Assembly (NCBI GenBank): GCA_016712505.1
Contig: JADJQY010000004.1
Location: 248,001-312,000 of the forward strand
Source of the DNA: Candidatus Eiseniibacteriota bacterium
GTDB taxonomy: Bacteria; Eisenbacteria; RBG-16-71-46; CAIMUX01
Reading direction: 5' to 3'
DNA: 64,000 nt
In this document: piece after piece, positions 1-8,963 of the stretch
How positions within the stretch are numbered: the stretch's first letter is position 1
How the letters are laid out: every line of letters starts with the position of its first letter
Made by a program: the position numbers and the translations under genes
Notes under the pieces: generated by a model
Told to the model about the DNA's origin: nothing
What the model saw: only the letters and a program-made list of their open reading frames with translations
The model's database searches: none

Positions 1-969
1 GTTCTCAGGCCCGGAGACCTGGATCTCGATCAGGTAGATGTCGCCCGGAGCGAGCACGCCGTTCGCCTCGGTGATGCGAAGGGCGAGGTCGTCGGTGTTG
101 ATCGCGCCGATCGCCATCTCGGGTGCGATCCCCTGAATGCCGAAGCCGTTGTGTTGGCCGCCGAACTCGCCCAGGACCGCGGTGCCGTGGTCGCTCACCG
201 CGGGAATTCCACCGTAGTACCAGGCAGGCTTCAGGTCCTCGTGGGTGAAGAGCCACCCGAATTCGAGGTCAATCATCCGGACCGCCTGCCCGAGCCCACC
301 GTCGAAGCCCCAGACGGCGTCTGCGTTGATGCCAACGGGCGAGGCGTAGAGATAGCCCTGGAGGTTCGAGAAATCCGGGGTCGTGCCACGGACGCCGCTC
401 TGGTCGAAGACGGCGCGGGGCAGAGAAGGCGGCGAGAGACGAACCTCTTCGAAGGCGGCCACTTCCGGTCGGGGGAGCGCGTATGCCTCGACCACTCCCG
501 GCGTCCGATTCAGCCGGGCCAGCAGATCACGCAGACGACCGGCGCTGTCGTCGGTCATGTCCGGAAGCCGCAGCAGCGCGTAGCTATTGAGGTCGGGCAC
601 GGCGGAGCGACTGCGCGCCGCGGCGCGCGCCCGCTCGAACTCCAGGTCGCCCTCGGAGCGATGCCAGCGCCGCTCCCAGACCGAACCCGGTACCGACGCC
701 GACACGGCCGCCGCCTCCGCGATGTCGTGTCCGCTCAGGGAGAGAAGAGCGCCGCCACGCACCCGCACGCCGAGAGACTCGTCGAAGCGAACGATGACCC
801 GATTGCGGTCGACCTGATCCACGCGGGATCGGTAGTCGGCAGGGACCGGCATCGCGGCCCCGACGGCGGCCGCCGGAGCGTCGATCCCGCCGCCTGAGAT
901 CAGAGCGGCCGCAGCGTAGGCGATGAATGTTACCGGACGAATGCGGGAGGCGAGGCGAGGTGCGTGCAT
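1..969 (-). CDS. Subtilisin-like (S8) serine protease, secreted, C-terminus cut off by window edge
   Basis: The frame is open from an ATG at 969 to the window edge (323 codons, no stop), so this is a 5' fragment. Residues about 10-37 form a signal peptide. Residues about 45-190 resemble a propeptide. The catalytic core then begins: Asp234 in VRMIDLEFG and His261 in SDHGTAVLGEF fit the first two members of the S8 catalytic triad. The Ser would lie beyond the edge. A purine-rich GGGGAAA just upstream is the probable ribosome site. The HDOD gene lies 71 bases upstream on the same strand. The role is extracellular or periplasmic proteolysis; the substrate is unknown. Family assignment rests on the Asp and His motifs and the glycine-rich context. 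Confidence 0.8.
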   Translation of the reverse strand, partial: MHAPRLASRIRPVTFIAYAAAALISGGGIDAPAAAVGAAMPVPADYRSRVDQVDRNRVIVRFDESLGVRVRGGALLSLSGHDIAEAAAVSASVPGSVWERRWHRSEGDLEFERARAAARSRSAVPDLNSYALLRLPDMTDDSAGRLRDLLARLNRTPGVVEAYALPRPEVAAFEEVRLSPPSLPRAVFDQSGVRGTTPDFSNLQGYLYASPVGINADAVWGFDGGLGQAVRMIDLEFGWLFTHEDLKPAWYYGGIPAVSDHGTAVLGEFGGQHNGFGIQGIAPEMAIGAINTDDLALRITEANGVLAPGDIYLIEIQVSGPEN

Positions 970-1040
970 GGTTTCCCCCGATACAGGTGCGTGACTTGAG
1001 CCGGAACTCAAGTATAGCCACCCGGGGAGGAGACCGTCCG

Positions 1041-1898
1041 CTACTTGTAGACTGCGAGAACTCCCTGGACCTGCTCGCGCGTCTTCTCCACCACCTCGGC
1101 GAACTGCTCGGTCGACAGGCCAAGCCGGCCCAACGAGCTCTGGTCCATCGGAGACGGCGCCGTCCCTTCCGCTACCGCGTAGGCGGTGGCATCCGCGAGG
1201 TGGACGGTGTCGCAGATCGCCTGCACATCGGGACGGCCGGCCCAGGTCGACTCGGCGACTCCGTTCGGATCGTGGTGGAAGGTGATCCCGGCGACGATCG
1301 TCTCCGGGAGCTTCCAGTTCTGTGCGATCAACCCGCCGAGTTCGGCGTGATGGACCCCGAGCACCTCCATTTCGGCCCGCAGCGGCGAGAGGTGCGCCTC
1401 CTGCATCGCCTCGCCCAGGACCGCCCGGACCTCCGGCTTGAGGAAACGCCCCAGGACCAGCTTGCCAATGTCGTGGAGGAGGGCGGCGGTGAAGCACTCG
1501 GGCGGGACCGAGACCTTGGCGAGTCGCGCCCAGTTCTCGGCCGCGAGGGCGGCGGTCAGAGCGTGATGCCACAGATCGCCCTCGCCCAGGCCATACTCCG
1601 GCACGCTAGTGCTCATCCGCCCATGGACCGCGGTTGCGGTGGCCAGAGAGAGAACCGCCCCGGAACCGAGCCTCATCACTGCGGCGCGCACCGTGGTGAT
1701 CGGATGAACCGCCGCGCTGGCGGCTGAGTTCGCGGTCTTGAGGAGACGCCCAGTGAGGGCGGGATCGAGTTCGACCACCCGCTGGATCTGCGCCAGGTCG
1801 GAGTTCTCGCTCGCGACGAGCGAGGCGAGCCGAGTGACACTGGCGGGAAGGGGATCGAGTTCCTGCGCCGATTTGATGAGTTCATCGAGCTGAATCAA
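1041..1898 (-). CDS. HDOD domain protein
   Basis: 285 residues, almost entirely one HDOD domain. The N-terminal helices (residues about 10-60, PLPASVTRLASLVASENSDL and VELDPALTGRLLKTANSA) and the HD pair at His142-Asp143 in LLHDIGKLVLG are typical. HDOD proteins are HD-GYP relatives that usually lack phosphodiesterase activity and act in signalling, often with receiver proteins and kinases. Three receiver/coiled-coil proteins are encoded at 8-11.5 kb, so a shared signalling route is possible but not shown. It is divergent from the tricorn-like protease, with 166 bases between the start codons. Confidence 0.85.
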   Translation of the reverse strand: MIQLDELIKSAQELDPLPASVTRLASLVASENSDLAQIQRVVELDPALTGRLLKTANSAASAAVHPITTVRAAVMRLGSGAVLSLATATAVHGRMSTSVPEYGLGEGDLWHHALTAALAAENWARLAKVSVPPECFTAALLHDIGKLVLGRFLKPEVRAVLGEAMQEAHLSPLRAEMEVLGVHHAELGGLIAQNWKLPETIVAGITFHHDPNGVAESTWAGRPDVQAICDTVHLADATAYAVAEGTAPSPMDQSSLGRLGLSTEQFAEVVEKTREQVQGVLAVYK

Positions 1899-2064
1899 GG
1901 CACCCTCCCAGGACGGAGCTTGCGCGGGCGGCCGGCTGGCCCCCTCTAGAAATCGGTCCGACCGGATGTCTGCTTCAGTCCGAAGATCCCCGAGCTTTTT
2001 TTCCCTCCCGTAAGTCGTTAGGCTCCGTCGTCTCCCATCGGACCTGGATCATGGAGGAGAGTCG

Positions 2065-5000
2065 ATGTCGAACCACACAACGGCCGCCCGCACGGCGGTC
2101 GTCCTGTTCCTCGCGGCCTGGGCGGGACCGCTCGCCGCGCAGGTTCCGACCAACGAGACCATCCGCCTCGCGCGTATGCCGGCACCGAGTCCGGACGGGC
2201 TGGAAATCGCGTTCTCCTACCAGGGCGACCTCTGGATCGTCGCGGCGACCGGCGGAGAGGCGCGCCGGCTGACGGCACATCCTGCCTACGAGACGCGACC
2301 GGTCTGGTCGCCGGACGGCGCATGGATTGCCTTCTCCTCGGATCGCGACGGGAACGACGACCTCTACGTCATCCCGGTCAAGGGGGGCGAGGTGCGTCGT
2401 CTGACCCAGCACAGCGACCCCGACCGACCGGTCGACTGGACTCCGGACGGACGATGTGTGCTGTTCGAGAGCGTCCGCCATCTGAACGACGCCGGGGACG
2501 CGGGTACCTGGATGGTGGCGGTGGACGGCGGAGCGGCGCTGCCCGTCCTCCCCGTCGCCGGGGTGCAAGGGAAGCTCTCTCCCGATGGCACCACCCTGGC
2601 CTTCGTGCGGGGAAGCGCCACCTGGTGGCGGCGCGGATACGAAGGCAGCGCACGGAGTCAGCTCTGGCTCCACCGCGAGGAGCGCGCACTGAGCTACGAG
2701 AGCTGGCGGAATCCGCCGGAGGTTGCGAACCTCGACGAGGCGGAGCGTGCGGAGCGGGGGCGAACCTCGATCGGCGCCTACGCTGATGCGGCGGTCTGGC
2801 AGTCGGCCACCAGTCGCGAGTTGCCCCCTTCGGACGACGAAACGGGAAATCGCCAGAATCCCCTGTGGCTCCCGGACGGGCAGCACCTGGTCTATCTTGC
2901 GGAAGCGGGCGGGGTGGTGAACGCCCGCCTGCTCGACCTCGAAACCGGCGACAGCCGGCCACTCACTGCCTACACCGGCGAGCGGGTTCGACACCCGGCG
3001 CTGGCCCGCAACGGGTCGGTGCTGGCCCTGGAGGTCGAAGATCGGATCGATCTGGTCCGGCTCAACGGCCCGGCGGGGACGGCGACCCGGCCCTCGCCGC
3101 TCGAGATCGTGCTCCCGGTCGACATCACCTCTCCCCGGCGTGAGCGGGTGGCGATCACCGGAGGAGCGAGCGAGCTGGCGCTCTCTCCCGACGGCAAGCA
3201 GATCGCCTTCGTGGCGCGAGGTGAGATCTGGGTGATGCGCGCCAACAAGGAGGCAACCTTCGCCAACCGGGTCACCGATCATCCGGCGCGCGACTGGCAG
3301 ATCGTCTGGGATCACGACTCGAAGTCGATCGTCTTCGTCAGCGACCGCGACGGCGACCGCGACCTCTATCGCGTCCGCTCCGCCGACGAGAAGGAACCGC
3401 GCCTCGCCCGGGCGCTCACCTTCAAGGTGGAACAGCTGACCAACGATCCGAAGGAGGAGACCGATCCGCGGATCTCGCCCGACGGAAAGTTGATCTCGTT
3501 CCAGCGCGGGCTGGGCGACCTGGTGGTGATGAAGGCCGACGGCTCTGACCCGCGACGAGTGGTCGAAGGGTGGAACACCCTGGAGGTTCACTGGTCTCCG
3601 GACAGCAGGTGGATCGCCTATTCCCAGGAAGACGCCGACTACAATTCGGAGATCTGGATCCTCTCCGCCGACGGGGAGATCGGGCCGCACAACGTGAGCA
3701 TGCACCCGGACGTCGATCGCACGCCGAGCTGGTCTCCGGACGGGAAGCTGCTGCTCTGGACCTCGCAGCGTCGATTCCTCAATCAGGTCGACCTCTGGTA
3801 TGTGCGCCTCGATCGGTCGGACGAGGAGAGAGGCGCGCAGGAGCGGGTAGATGAATGGTACGAGGACTCCGATGCGCTGGCTGACGCCCTCCCGCCCAGG
3901 CTCGAGGAGGCCAAGCGGAAGGGGCAGGGCGGCGGTTCGGACTCCAAGGATAGCAAGGACGACGACTCCACCGCGGTGACGGTCCGCATCGACTTCGAGG
4001 ACCTCTATCTTCGCGCTCATCGACTCACGGCGTTTGCCGGGAGCGAGGGGGAAGCGCTGGTCTCGAAGGACGGCAAGGAGATCGCCTTCGTGGCCGACGT
4101 CGAGGACAAGCGTGATCTCTGGAAGGTCAAGTGGGACGGGACTGAGCCGAAGCGAATCACCTCAGGGGGGACCAATCCGAGCCAGCTCCAGTGGAACCCG
4201 AAGAAAAGCGCGATCTTCTTCCTCAAGCAGGGAGGAGGAATCGCCTCGGTCGGTCTCGACGGCGGCGAGGTGACGACGTTCCCGTACGACGGAGAGATCG
4301 AGGTCGACCGGCCGGCCGAGCGAGGCGTGGTGTTCGAGGAGGCGTGGCGACAGCTGCGTGACAACTTCTACGATTCGAAGTGGCACGGCGCCGACTGGAT
4401 CGGACTGCGCGCGAAGTACCGAAGCTGGGCCCTGGCCGCTTCCACTCAGCGTGACTTCCAGGATGTACTCCGCCTGATGATGGGCGAGCTGAACGCGTCG
4501 CATCTCGAGACCTGGGACGGCCCCCGTGACTTCCCGGCACCCGCCTTTCCGTCGACGACTGGAGAACTCGGAGTGGTTTTCGCCGCCCGCTCCGAGCGCG
4601 ATGGGTTGACCGTCGCCCGCGTGGTCCCGAGGTCGCCCGCCGACCGAGAAGAGAGCCGCCTGGTCCCGGGAGATCGCATCGTTTCGATCAACGATCGGCC
4701 CGTTTCGCGCGACGTCGACCCTTCCGAACTGCTCGATCGCACGGTCGATCGACGCGTGCGCCTGAGCGTGATCGCCCCCGACGGCAAGACCCGTGAGGTG
4801 ACGATCAGACCGATCGTCCGCGCCGCCTTCCGCGACTTGCTCTACCAGGAGAGCCTCGCCCTGCGGCGTAAGGAGGTCGAACGCCTGAGTGCCGGACGGG
4901 TCGGCTATCTCCACATCGCCGGGATGGGCGCGGGAAACCTCGACACCTTCGAGCGCGACCTCTACGCGGTCGCCCACGACAAGGATGCCCTGATCATCGA

Positions 5001-5460
5001 CGTGCGCGACAACGGCGGGGGATGGATCACCGATCTCCTCCTGGCCAGCCTGATGGCGCCCGACCACGCAACCACCGTGGGTCGGGACGGAAAGCCCGGC
5101 TACCCTCAGGACCGCAGGATCTTCTACGCCTGGACGCGGCCGATCGTGGTGCTGTGCGACGAGAATAGCTACTCCAACGCGGAGATCTTCTCCCAGGCGG
5201 TCAAGACGCTGGGCCGCGGGCCGGTCGTCGGACGGACCACCTACGGTGCGGTGATCTCGACCGGGGGCACTACCCTGGCCAACGGCGCCTGGCTACGCCT
5301 GCCCTTTCGCGGTTGGTACACCGAGGAGGATGGGACGAACCTGGAGCGTCGCGGCTGCATCCCCGACATCACCGTGGTGAACCAACCGGCCGAGCTGGTG
5401 CGTGGGTTCGATGCTCAGTTGACCCGCGGGGTCGAGGAGGCAGTGCAACAGCTCCGCTAA
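2065..5460 (+). CDS. Tricorn-like S41 peptidase with TolB-type propellers and PDZ domain
   Basis: 1131 residues with a signal peptide (residues 1-25, ending LAAQ), so periplasmic or secreted, unlike the cytosolic archaeal tricorn. Residues about 30-660 hold repeated TolB/WD40-like blades (SPDGLEIAF, SPDGAWIAF, SPDGKQIAF), a charged linker follows near 610-640, and the C1 helical region has SHLE at about residue 811. A PDZ domain covers about 830-900. The S41 core has DVRDNGGGW (about 977-985) and ENSYSNAEIF (about 1032-1041), whose Ser before NAE is the expected nucleophile. The late Glu in GTNLERRGCIPD is also present. The ATG has a strong GGAGGAGA site 5 bases upstream. The family degrades peptides; the physiological substrate is unknown. 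Confidence 0.92.
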   Translation: MSNHTTAARTAVVLFLAAWAGPLAAQVPTNETIRLARMPAPSPDGLEIAFSYQGDLWIVAATGGEARRLTAHPAYETRPVWSPDGAWIAFSSDRDGNDDLYVIPVKGGEVRRLTQHSDPDRPVDWTPDGRCVLFESVRHLNDAGDAGTWMVAVDGGAALPVLPVAGVQGKLSPDGTTLAFVRGSATWWRRGYEGSARSQLWLHREERALSYESWRNPPEVANLDEAERAERGRTSIGAYADAAVWQSATSRELPPSDDETGNRQNPLWLPDGQHLVYLAEAGGVVNARLLDLETGDSRPLTAYTGERVRHPALARNGSVLALEVEDRIDLVRLNGPAGTATRPSPLEIVLPVDITSPRRERVAITGGASELALSPDGKQIAFVARGEIWVMRANKEATFANRVTDHPARDWQIVWDHDSKSIVFVSDRDGDRDLYRVRSADEKEPRLARALTFKVEQLTNDPKEETDPRISPDGKLISFQRGLGDLVVMKADGSDPRRVVEGWNTLEVHWSPDSRWIAYSQEDADYNSEIWILSADGEIGPHNVSMHPDVDRTPSWSPDGKLLLWTSQRRFLNQVDLWYVRLDRSDEERGAQERVDEWYEDSDALADALPPRLEEAKRKGQGGGSDSKDSKDDDSTAVTVRIDFEDLYLRAHRLTAFAGSEGEALVSKDGKEIAFVADVEDKRDLWKVKWDGTEPKRITSGGTNPSQLQWNPKKSAIFFLKQGGGIASVGLDGGEVTTFPYDGEIEVDRPAERGVVFEEAWRQLRDNFYDSKWHGADWIGLRAKYRSWALAASTQRDFQDVLRLMMGELNASHLETWDGPRDFPAPAFPSTTGELGVVFAARSERDGLTVARVVPRSPADREESRLVPGDRIVSINDRPVSRDVDPSELLDRTVDRRVRLSVIAPDGKTREVTIRPIVRAAFRDLLYQESLALRRKEVERLSAGRVGYLHIAGMGAGNLDTFERDLYAVAHDKDALIIDVRDNGGGWITDLLLASLMAPDHATTVGRDGKPGYPQDRRIFYAWTRPIVVLCDENSYSNAEIFSQAVKTLGRGPVVGRTTYGAVISTGGTTLANGAWLRLPFRGWYTEEDGTNLERRGCIPDITVVNQPAELVRGFDAQLTRGVEEAVQQLR

Positions 5461-5475
5461 GCCCCGTGGAGCGGA

Positions 5476-5826
5476 TCAGCGCACCACGAGCCAGATCCCG
5501 GCCAGGATCAATCCGACGCCTGCATACTGCGTGACCGACAGTCGCTCGGCGAACAGGAACCAACCGGCGATCAGGATGATCAGGTACCCGCCGGAGACCA
5601 TCACCGGATAGGCGGCCGAGATCTTGAAGCTCTTGAGCGACCAGGAGTAGGCCAGGAGATTGAGACCGAACAGGGTCAGGGCAAGCAGGTAGAGGGGGCT
5701 GAGATAGCCGGAGAGCTTTCCCTCGCCGCTCGCTCCCCGGGTCATCGAGTACTTGATCAACACATTCGCCCCCGCGTTGCAGAGCAGCGCGAAAACCAAC
5801 GCGAAATGCGGAAGGTAGCGACTCAA
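5476..5826 (-). CDS. Small four-helix membrane transporter-like protein (SMR/EamA type)
   Basis: 116 residues from a TTG start at 5826, chosen because GGAGGAACC lies directly upstream and because the frame further upstream overlaps the neighbouring ATPase gene. Four hydrophobic helices fill the protein (FALVFALLCNAGANVLIKYS, LYLLALTLFGLNLLAYSW, AAYPVMVSGGYLIILIAGWF, YAGVGLILAGIWLVV). The length and layout match small multidrug resistance or half-EamA proteins, which work as dimers. It starts 13 bases after the ATPase stop, so the two are probably co-transcribed. Substrate is unknown; ArnE/F-like or guanidinium-exporter-like functions cannot be separated here. Confidence 0.75.
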   Translation of the reverse strand: MSRYLPHFALVFALLCNAGANVLIKYSMTRGASGEGKLSGYLSPLYLLALTLFGLNLLAYSWSLKSFKISAAYPVMVSGGYLIILIAGWFLFAERLSVTQYAGVGLILAGIWLVVR

Positions 5827-5839
5827 GGTTCCTCCGTGG

Positions 5840-6469
5840 CTATTCGGCCCCGCCGCCGAAGAGGGGCAGTTGCAGCGGCGCCTCGGGCAAGGCATCCAGG
5901 ACCGCGTCCACCCAAGCGTCCCGGGTGAGCGGGTCGAGGCGCAGAGTGGAAACGCCGAACTCGGTGACCAGGTCGGCAATCAGGTCGTGAATGCGATGCT
6001 GGTAGCTCAGATCGAGGTCCCGCACTCCGTCGAAGCTCGGTCGCTCGATGGGCGGCACCCAGGCAAGCAGATCATAGGTCTCGATCCACTCCCGCACGAC
6101 TGACTCATACGGCTCGAGGCGGCCGCACTGCGCCACCAGATAGGCATAGTTGTCGAGCGCGCTGCGATCGCAGATCAGGACGTCGTACCCGCGGACCGAT
6201 TCGATCTCGAGGGCGATCTGAGTGTGCAGAATCCAAGCCTGCGCCTCGAGTGTGGTGTCCCGGTTGAGCGGCAGGGGGCAGCGGCGCGCGACCTCCTTGA
6301 CCAGTTCCACCCGGTAGTTGCGACGTTTGAGCCGCGCGGCGAGTTCGAAGGTGAGCGTGGTCTTCCCCACACCGTGCGTGCCGATGAAGGCCACCTTCAG
6401 GCAGTGCGGCGCCGCGGGCCGGTTCGCGGCCTCGTCTTCGGGAAGATTCGGAGAGTCGTGTGCTACCAT
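5840..6469 (-). CDS. P-loop ATPase of the AAA_28 / NadR-kinase-like type
   Basis: 209 residues from the ATG at 6469. The Walker A loop is GTHGVGKTT at residues about 24-32, near the N-terminus, and a DVLICDRSALDNYAY segment around residue 90-105 looks like the lid and substrate region of NadR-type ribosylnicotinamide kinases and AAA_28 proteins. Longer upstream extension of the frame would overlap the divergent rhomboid start region, so the shorter start is preferred. It is followed 13 bases later by the SMR-type membrane protein. A nucleoside or nucleotide kinase role is possible, but no substrate can be named. Confidence 0.75.
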   Translation of the reverse strand: MVAHDSPNLPEDEAANRPAAPHCLKVAFIGTHGVGKTTLTFELAARLKRRNYRVELVKEVARRCPLPLNRDTTLEAQAWILHTQIALEIESVRGYDVLICDRSALDNYAYLVAQCGRLEPYESVVREWIETYDLLAWVPPIERPSFDGVRDLDLSYQHRIHDLIADLVTEFGVSTLRLDPLTRDAWVDAVLDALPEAPLQLPLFGGGAE

Positions 6470-6551
6470 GCCGACGGACGCTAACACGACGAAGCAGAAG
6501 CGGCAAAGCGCCCCAGCGGGCCGTCGACGTCGCTCGAGTACGGGGCGCTGA

Positions 6552-7424
6552 ATGACCACGATCCGCATCCAGGAGGAGAGCCTCGAGCTCCCCGACCACG
6601 ACTGGCCCAACTGGGTGCGGGCCGGCCGCGTGCCGCCCGACGCCTTGGTGCTTTCCGCCTTCTGGACCCGCGGAGTCTGGCGCCGCGCCGAGTCGATCGA
6701 GAGCTACCACCTGTTCCTACCCGCCCGGCAGCCAGTGGCGCCTCTGGGGCAGCCTCAACCGGAACGACACGGGCCCTTCCGCTTGTTCCGGGGCCGGGCG
6801 CTCGCCCTGACCGAGGTCCTGGTGGCAGTGAATCTGCTCGTGACCGCCACTCTGCTGGCCGCCTGGTACGGCAGCTACTCCGACCATCTCTGGGGCCTCG
6901 CCGCCACGCTTCGCACCTGGTTCGAGTCCGGGATCCTACCGGTGCTGTTCATCCCGCTCTTCCTCCACGCCACCCCGATGCACATCCTGTCCAACATGGT
7001 GGCGCTGATCGGTTCAGGAGCCGTGGTCGAAGAATTCTACGGCCGTCGTCGCATGCTGGTGCTCTATCTTGGAGCGGGGATCGCGGGCGCGGTCCTCTCC
7101 TACTTCCGGGACAAGCCGGTGCTCTCGGTCGGAGCGTCGGGCGCCATCTTCGGACTCTACGGCGTGGCCACCGTATTCCTCCTCCGCTACTTCCGCCGGT
7201 TTCCCAAGCAGCTCCGCTGGAAGACCACCCGCGTCTACCTGCCGTTCCTCGTACTGATCGTCGCCCCCTCGATCTGGCAGGCAGATCTGTTGAGTCATCT
7301 GGGGGGGTATCTCGGTGGCGCGCTCCTGGCTCTCTTCATCCGACCGCTAGAGGACCGGATCCCGAGCCTCCCTGAACCCGAGTCCCCGGCCGAACCCGAG
7401 GTAGTGCTTGGACCCCCGCGCTGA
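6552..7424 (+). CDS. Rhomboid family intramembrane serine protease
   Basis: 290 residues. A soluble N-terminal part (about 1-85) precedes at least six hydrophobic helices. The rhomboid signature is complete: FLHATPMHILSNM (H-x4-H with Asn in helix 2), the GASGAIFGLYG nucleophile loop in helix 4 and the SHLGGYLGG His in helix 6, giving a Ser-His dyad. Rhomboids cut transmembrane helices in the inner membrane. The tail is proline and glutamate rich. The Nudix gene begins 17 bases before its stop, which suggests translational coupling. Confidence 0.93.
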   Translation: MTTIRIQEESLELPDHDWPNWVRAGRVPPDALVLSAFWTRGVWRRAESIESYHLFLPARQPVAPLGQPQPERHGPFRLFRGRALALTEVLVAVNLLVTATLLAAWYGSYSDHLWGLAATLRTWFESGILPVLFIPLFLHATPMHILSNMVALIGSGAVVEEFYGRRRMLVLYLGAGIAGAVLSYFRDKPVLSVGASGAIFGLYGVATVFLLRYFRRFPKQLRWKTTRVYLPFLVLIVAPSIWQADLLSHLGGYLGGALLALFIRPLEDRIPSLPEPESPAEPEVVLGPPR

Positions 7425-8013
7425 ACGACCGCGCTCGACCGAGCGCAGCCAATTCCGCTTCTGTCCCCAATGCGCCACGCCGCTCTCTCGCCTCGAAGTG
7501 GACGACCGCGAGCGGCCGGTCTGCACCGCCTGCGGCTTCATTCAATACCGGAACCCAGTGACCGGCGTGGCGGCGGTGATCAGCGAACAGTCGGTTCTCG
7601 ATCGGCTAGGCGAGCACACCACCCGGTACGGCCTGGTGGACGGATCGTATCGCCCGCGGACCGACCTCGCGCGCGTCCTGCTCGCCCGGCGCGCCACCAG
7701 CTATCGCGGGCGCTGGTGCCTCCCCTGCGGGCACGTGGAGTTCGACGAGGAGGTCCGCGAGGCCCTGGTCCGGGAGATGCGCGAGGAAACCGGATTGGAG
7801 CTTCGCACTGGGGAGGTGGTGGCGGTGCTGAGCAACTTCCACGACCCGGATCACCAGACGGTCGGAGTCTGGTTCGAAGGATTCCCGATTGGCGGCTTGC
7901 TGCAACCGGGGGATGACGTGGACGGACTCGCCTTCTTCGACCCGCGCGATCCGACCATTCCGCTCGCCTTCCCGACCGACCGGATCGTTCTCGACCGGCT
8001 GGCGCTGCGCTGA
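7408..8013 (+). CDS. Zinc-ribbon Nudix hydrolase
   Basis: 201 residues. A four-cysteine zinc ribbon (C19, C22, C39, C42) is followed by a full Nudix box at residues 108-130: Gly108, then EE and the REMREETGL block, matching GX5EX7REUXEEXGU. This arrangement is that of NudC-like or ADP-ribose/NADH pyrophosphatase-related proteins, but the protein is shorter than NudC and the substrate is not evident. Only a TTG at 7408 is available as a start before the zinc ribbon. It overlaps the end of the rhomboid gene, so translation is probably coupled. Confidence 0.85.
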   Translation: MDPRAERPRSTERSQFRFCPQCATPLSRLEVDDRERPVCTACGFIQYRNPVTGVAAVISEQSVLDRLGEHTTRYGLVDGSYRPRTDLARVLLARRATSYRGRWCLPCGHVEFDEEVREALVREMREETGLELRTGEVVAVLSNFHDPDHQTVGVWFEGFPIGGLLQPGDDVDGLAFFDPRDPTIPLAFPTDRIVLDRLALR

Positions 8014-8120
8014 ATCCCCCAGCGGCGGCATCCGCCCGCCGCCCCGCAGAGGCCGTCTCAGCAGCGCCGTAAACATCGCGCCCGATCCGGTCGATACCGA
8101 CCCAGGACCACGAGGACGCC

Positions 8121-8945
8121 ATGCAGCCGGACGAATTCGAGATTATCCTGGTTGAGGACGACGCCGCCCAGGCGCGGCTGATCGAGACCATCCTCCTCCG
8201 CGGAGGAAAGCGAGTGGCACACTTCGCCTCGGCGGAAGCCCTCTTCGAGGTGCTCCCGAGGCGACCGCGCGCGGCGCTCGCGATCGTTGATCTGGCCCTG
8301 CCGGCGGCCAACGGGATCGAGGTCATCCAGCGGTTGCTGATGCACCCCAGTTGGTGCCGGGTCCCCGTCATGGTGCTGACCGCGCACACCGGGCCGGAGT
8401 GGCAAACCGAACTCCGGCGCTTACCCGTAGCACCGGAAGCGTTTATGAACAAGCCGGTCGCGCCGACTCATCTGCTGCGCACGGTCGACATGCTGCTCCG
8501 CGGCGAGTCCCCCTCGGTCCACCTTCGGGGCCTGGAACGACAGAGACTCTCCGCCGAGGTGGAGAGCCGGCGCGCGGACGAACTCCGCGAGCAGCGGCTC
8601 CAACAGGTCGCGGTCGCGTTGCGCGAGACCGAGGGACTGCTCGGCCGGTGCCGGTCTAGCATGGCGGCGCAACGGCAGATGGAGACCGCGGCGCGCGGAA
8701 TCCCAAGTGTGCTGGCCGAAGTGGAACAGCGAAAGCGCCTGATCGCGGAGGCGATCGTCTTCAACGAAGGAACGCTCGACGCCCTCCGGGCGCGCCAGGC
8801 GGACCTGCAGGAGGACCGCCGCAGCAATCTACGGCGATCGCTCTCCACCAGCCGGGAATTGGAGCAACAGATCGTACTCGCGCAGCAGAGGCTCAACCTT
8901 GCCCGGCGCGACGCCGCCCGCACCGGTACCGACGACCAACCGTAG
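8121..8945 (+). CDS. Response regulator receiver with C-terminal coiled coil
   Basis: 274 residues. The receiver domain (about 5-125) is intact: acidic pocket VEDD at 11-14, phospho-acceptor Asp57 in AIVDLALP, Thr88 and Lys111 in MNKPV. Residues about 135-265 are a long charged coiled coil with no DNA-binding or catalytic domain, so output is probably by protein contact. It shares a W-C signature (HPSWCRVPVM) with the proteins at 8964 and 10696, showing a local paralogue family. GAGGACGCC precedes the ATG. No cognate kinase is adjacent. Confidence 0.85.
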   Translation: MQPDEFEIILVEDDAAQARLIETILLRGGKRVAHFASAEALFEVLPRRPRAALAIVDLALPAANGIEVIQRLLMHPSWCRVPVMVLTAHTGPEWQTELRRLPVAPEAFMNKPVAPTHLLRTVDMLLRGESPSVHLRGLERQRLSAEVESRRADELREQRLQQVAVALRETEGLLGRCRSSMAAQRQMETAARGIPSVLAEVEQRKRLIAEAIVFNEGTLDALRARQADLQEDRRSNLRRSLSTSRELEQQIVLAQQRLNLARRDAARTGTDDQP

Positions 8946-8963
8946 CGCCACCGAGGAGGCCGC

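Noticed and set aside
1975..4020. Open reading frame of 681 codons on the minus strand
   Set aside because: It is antisense to the propeller part of the tricorn-like protease. Its composition is a mirror of the propeller repeats and it lacks a ribosome site.
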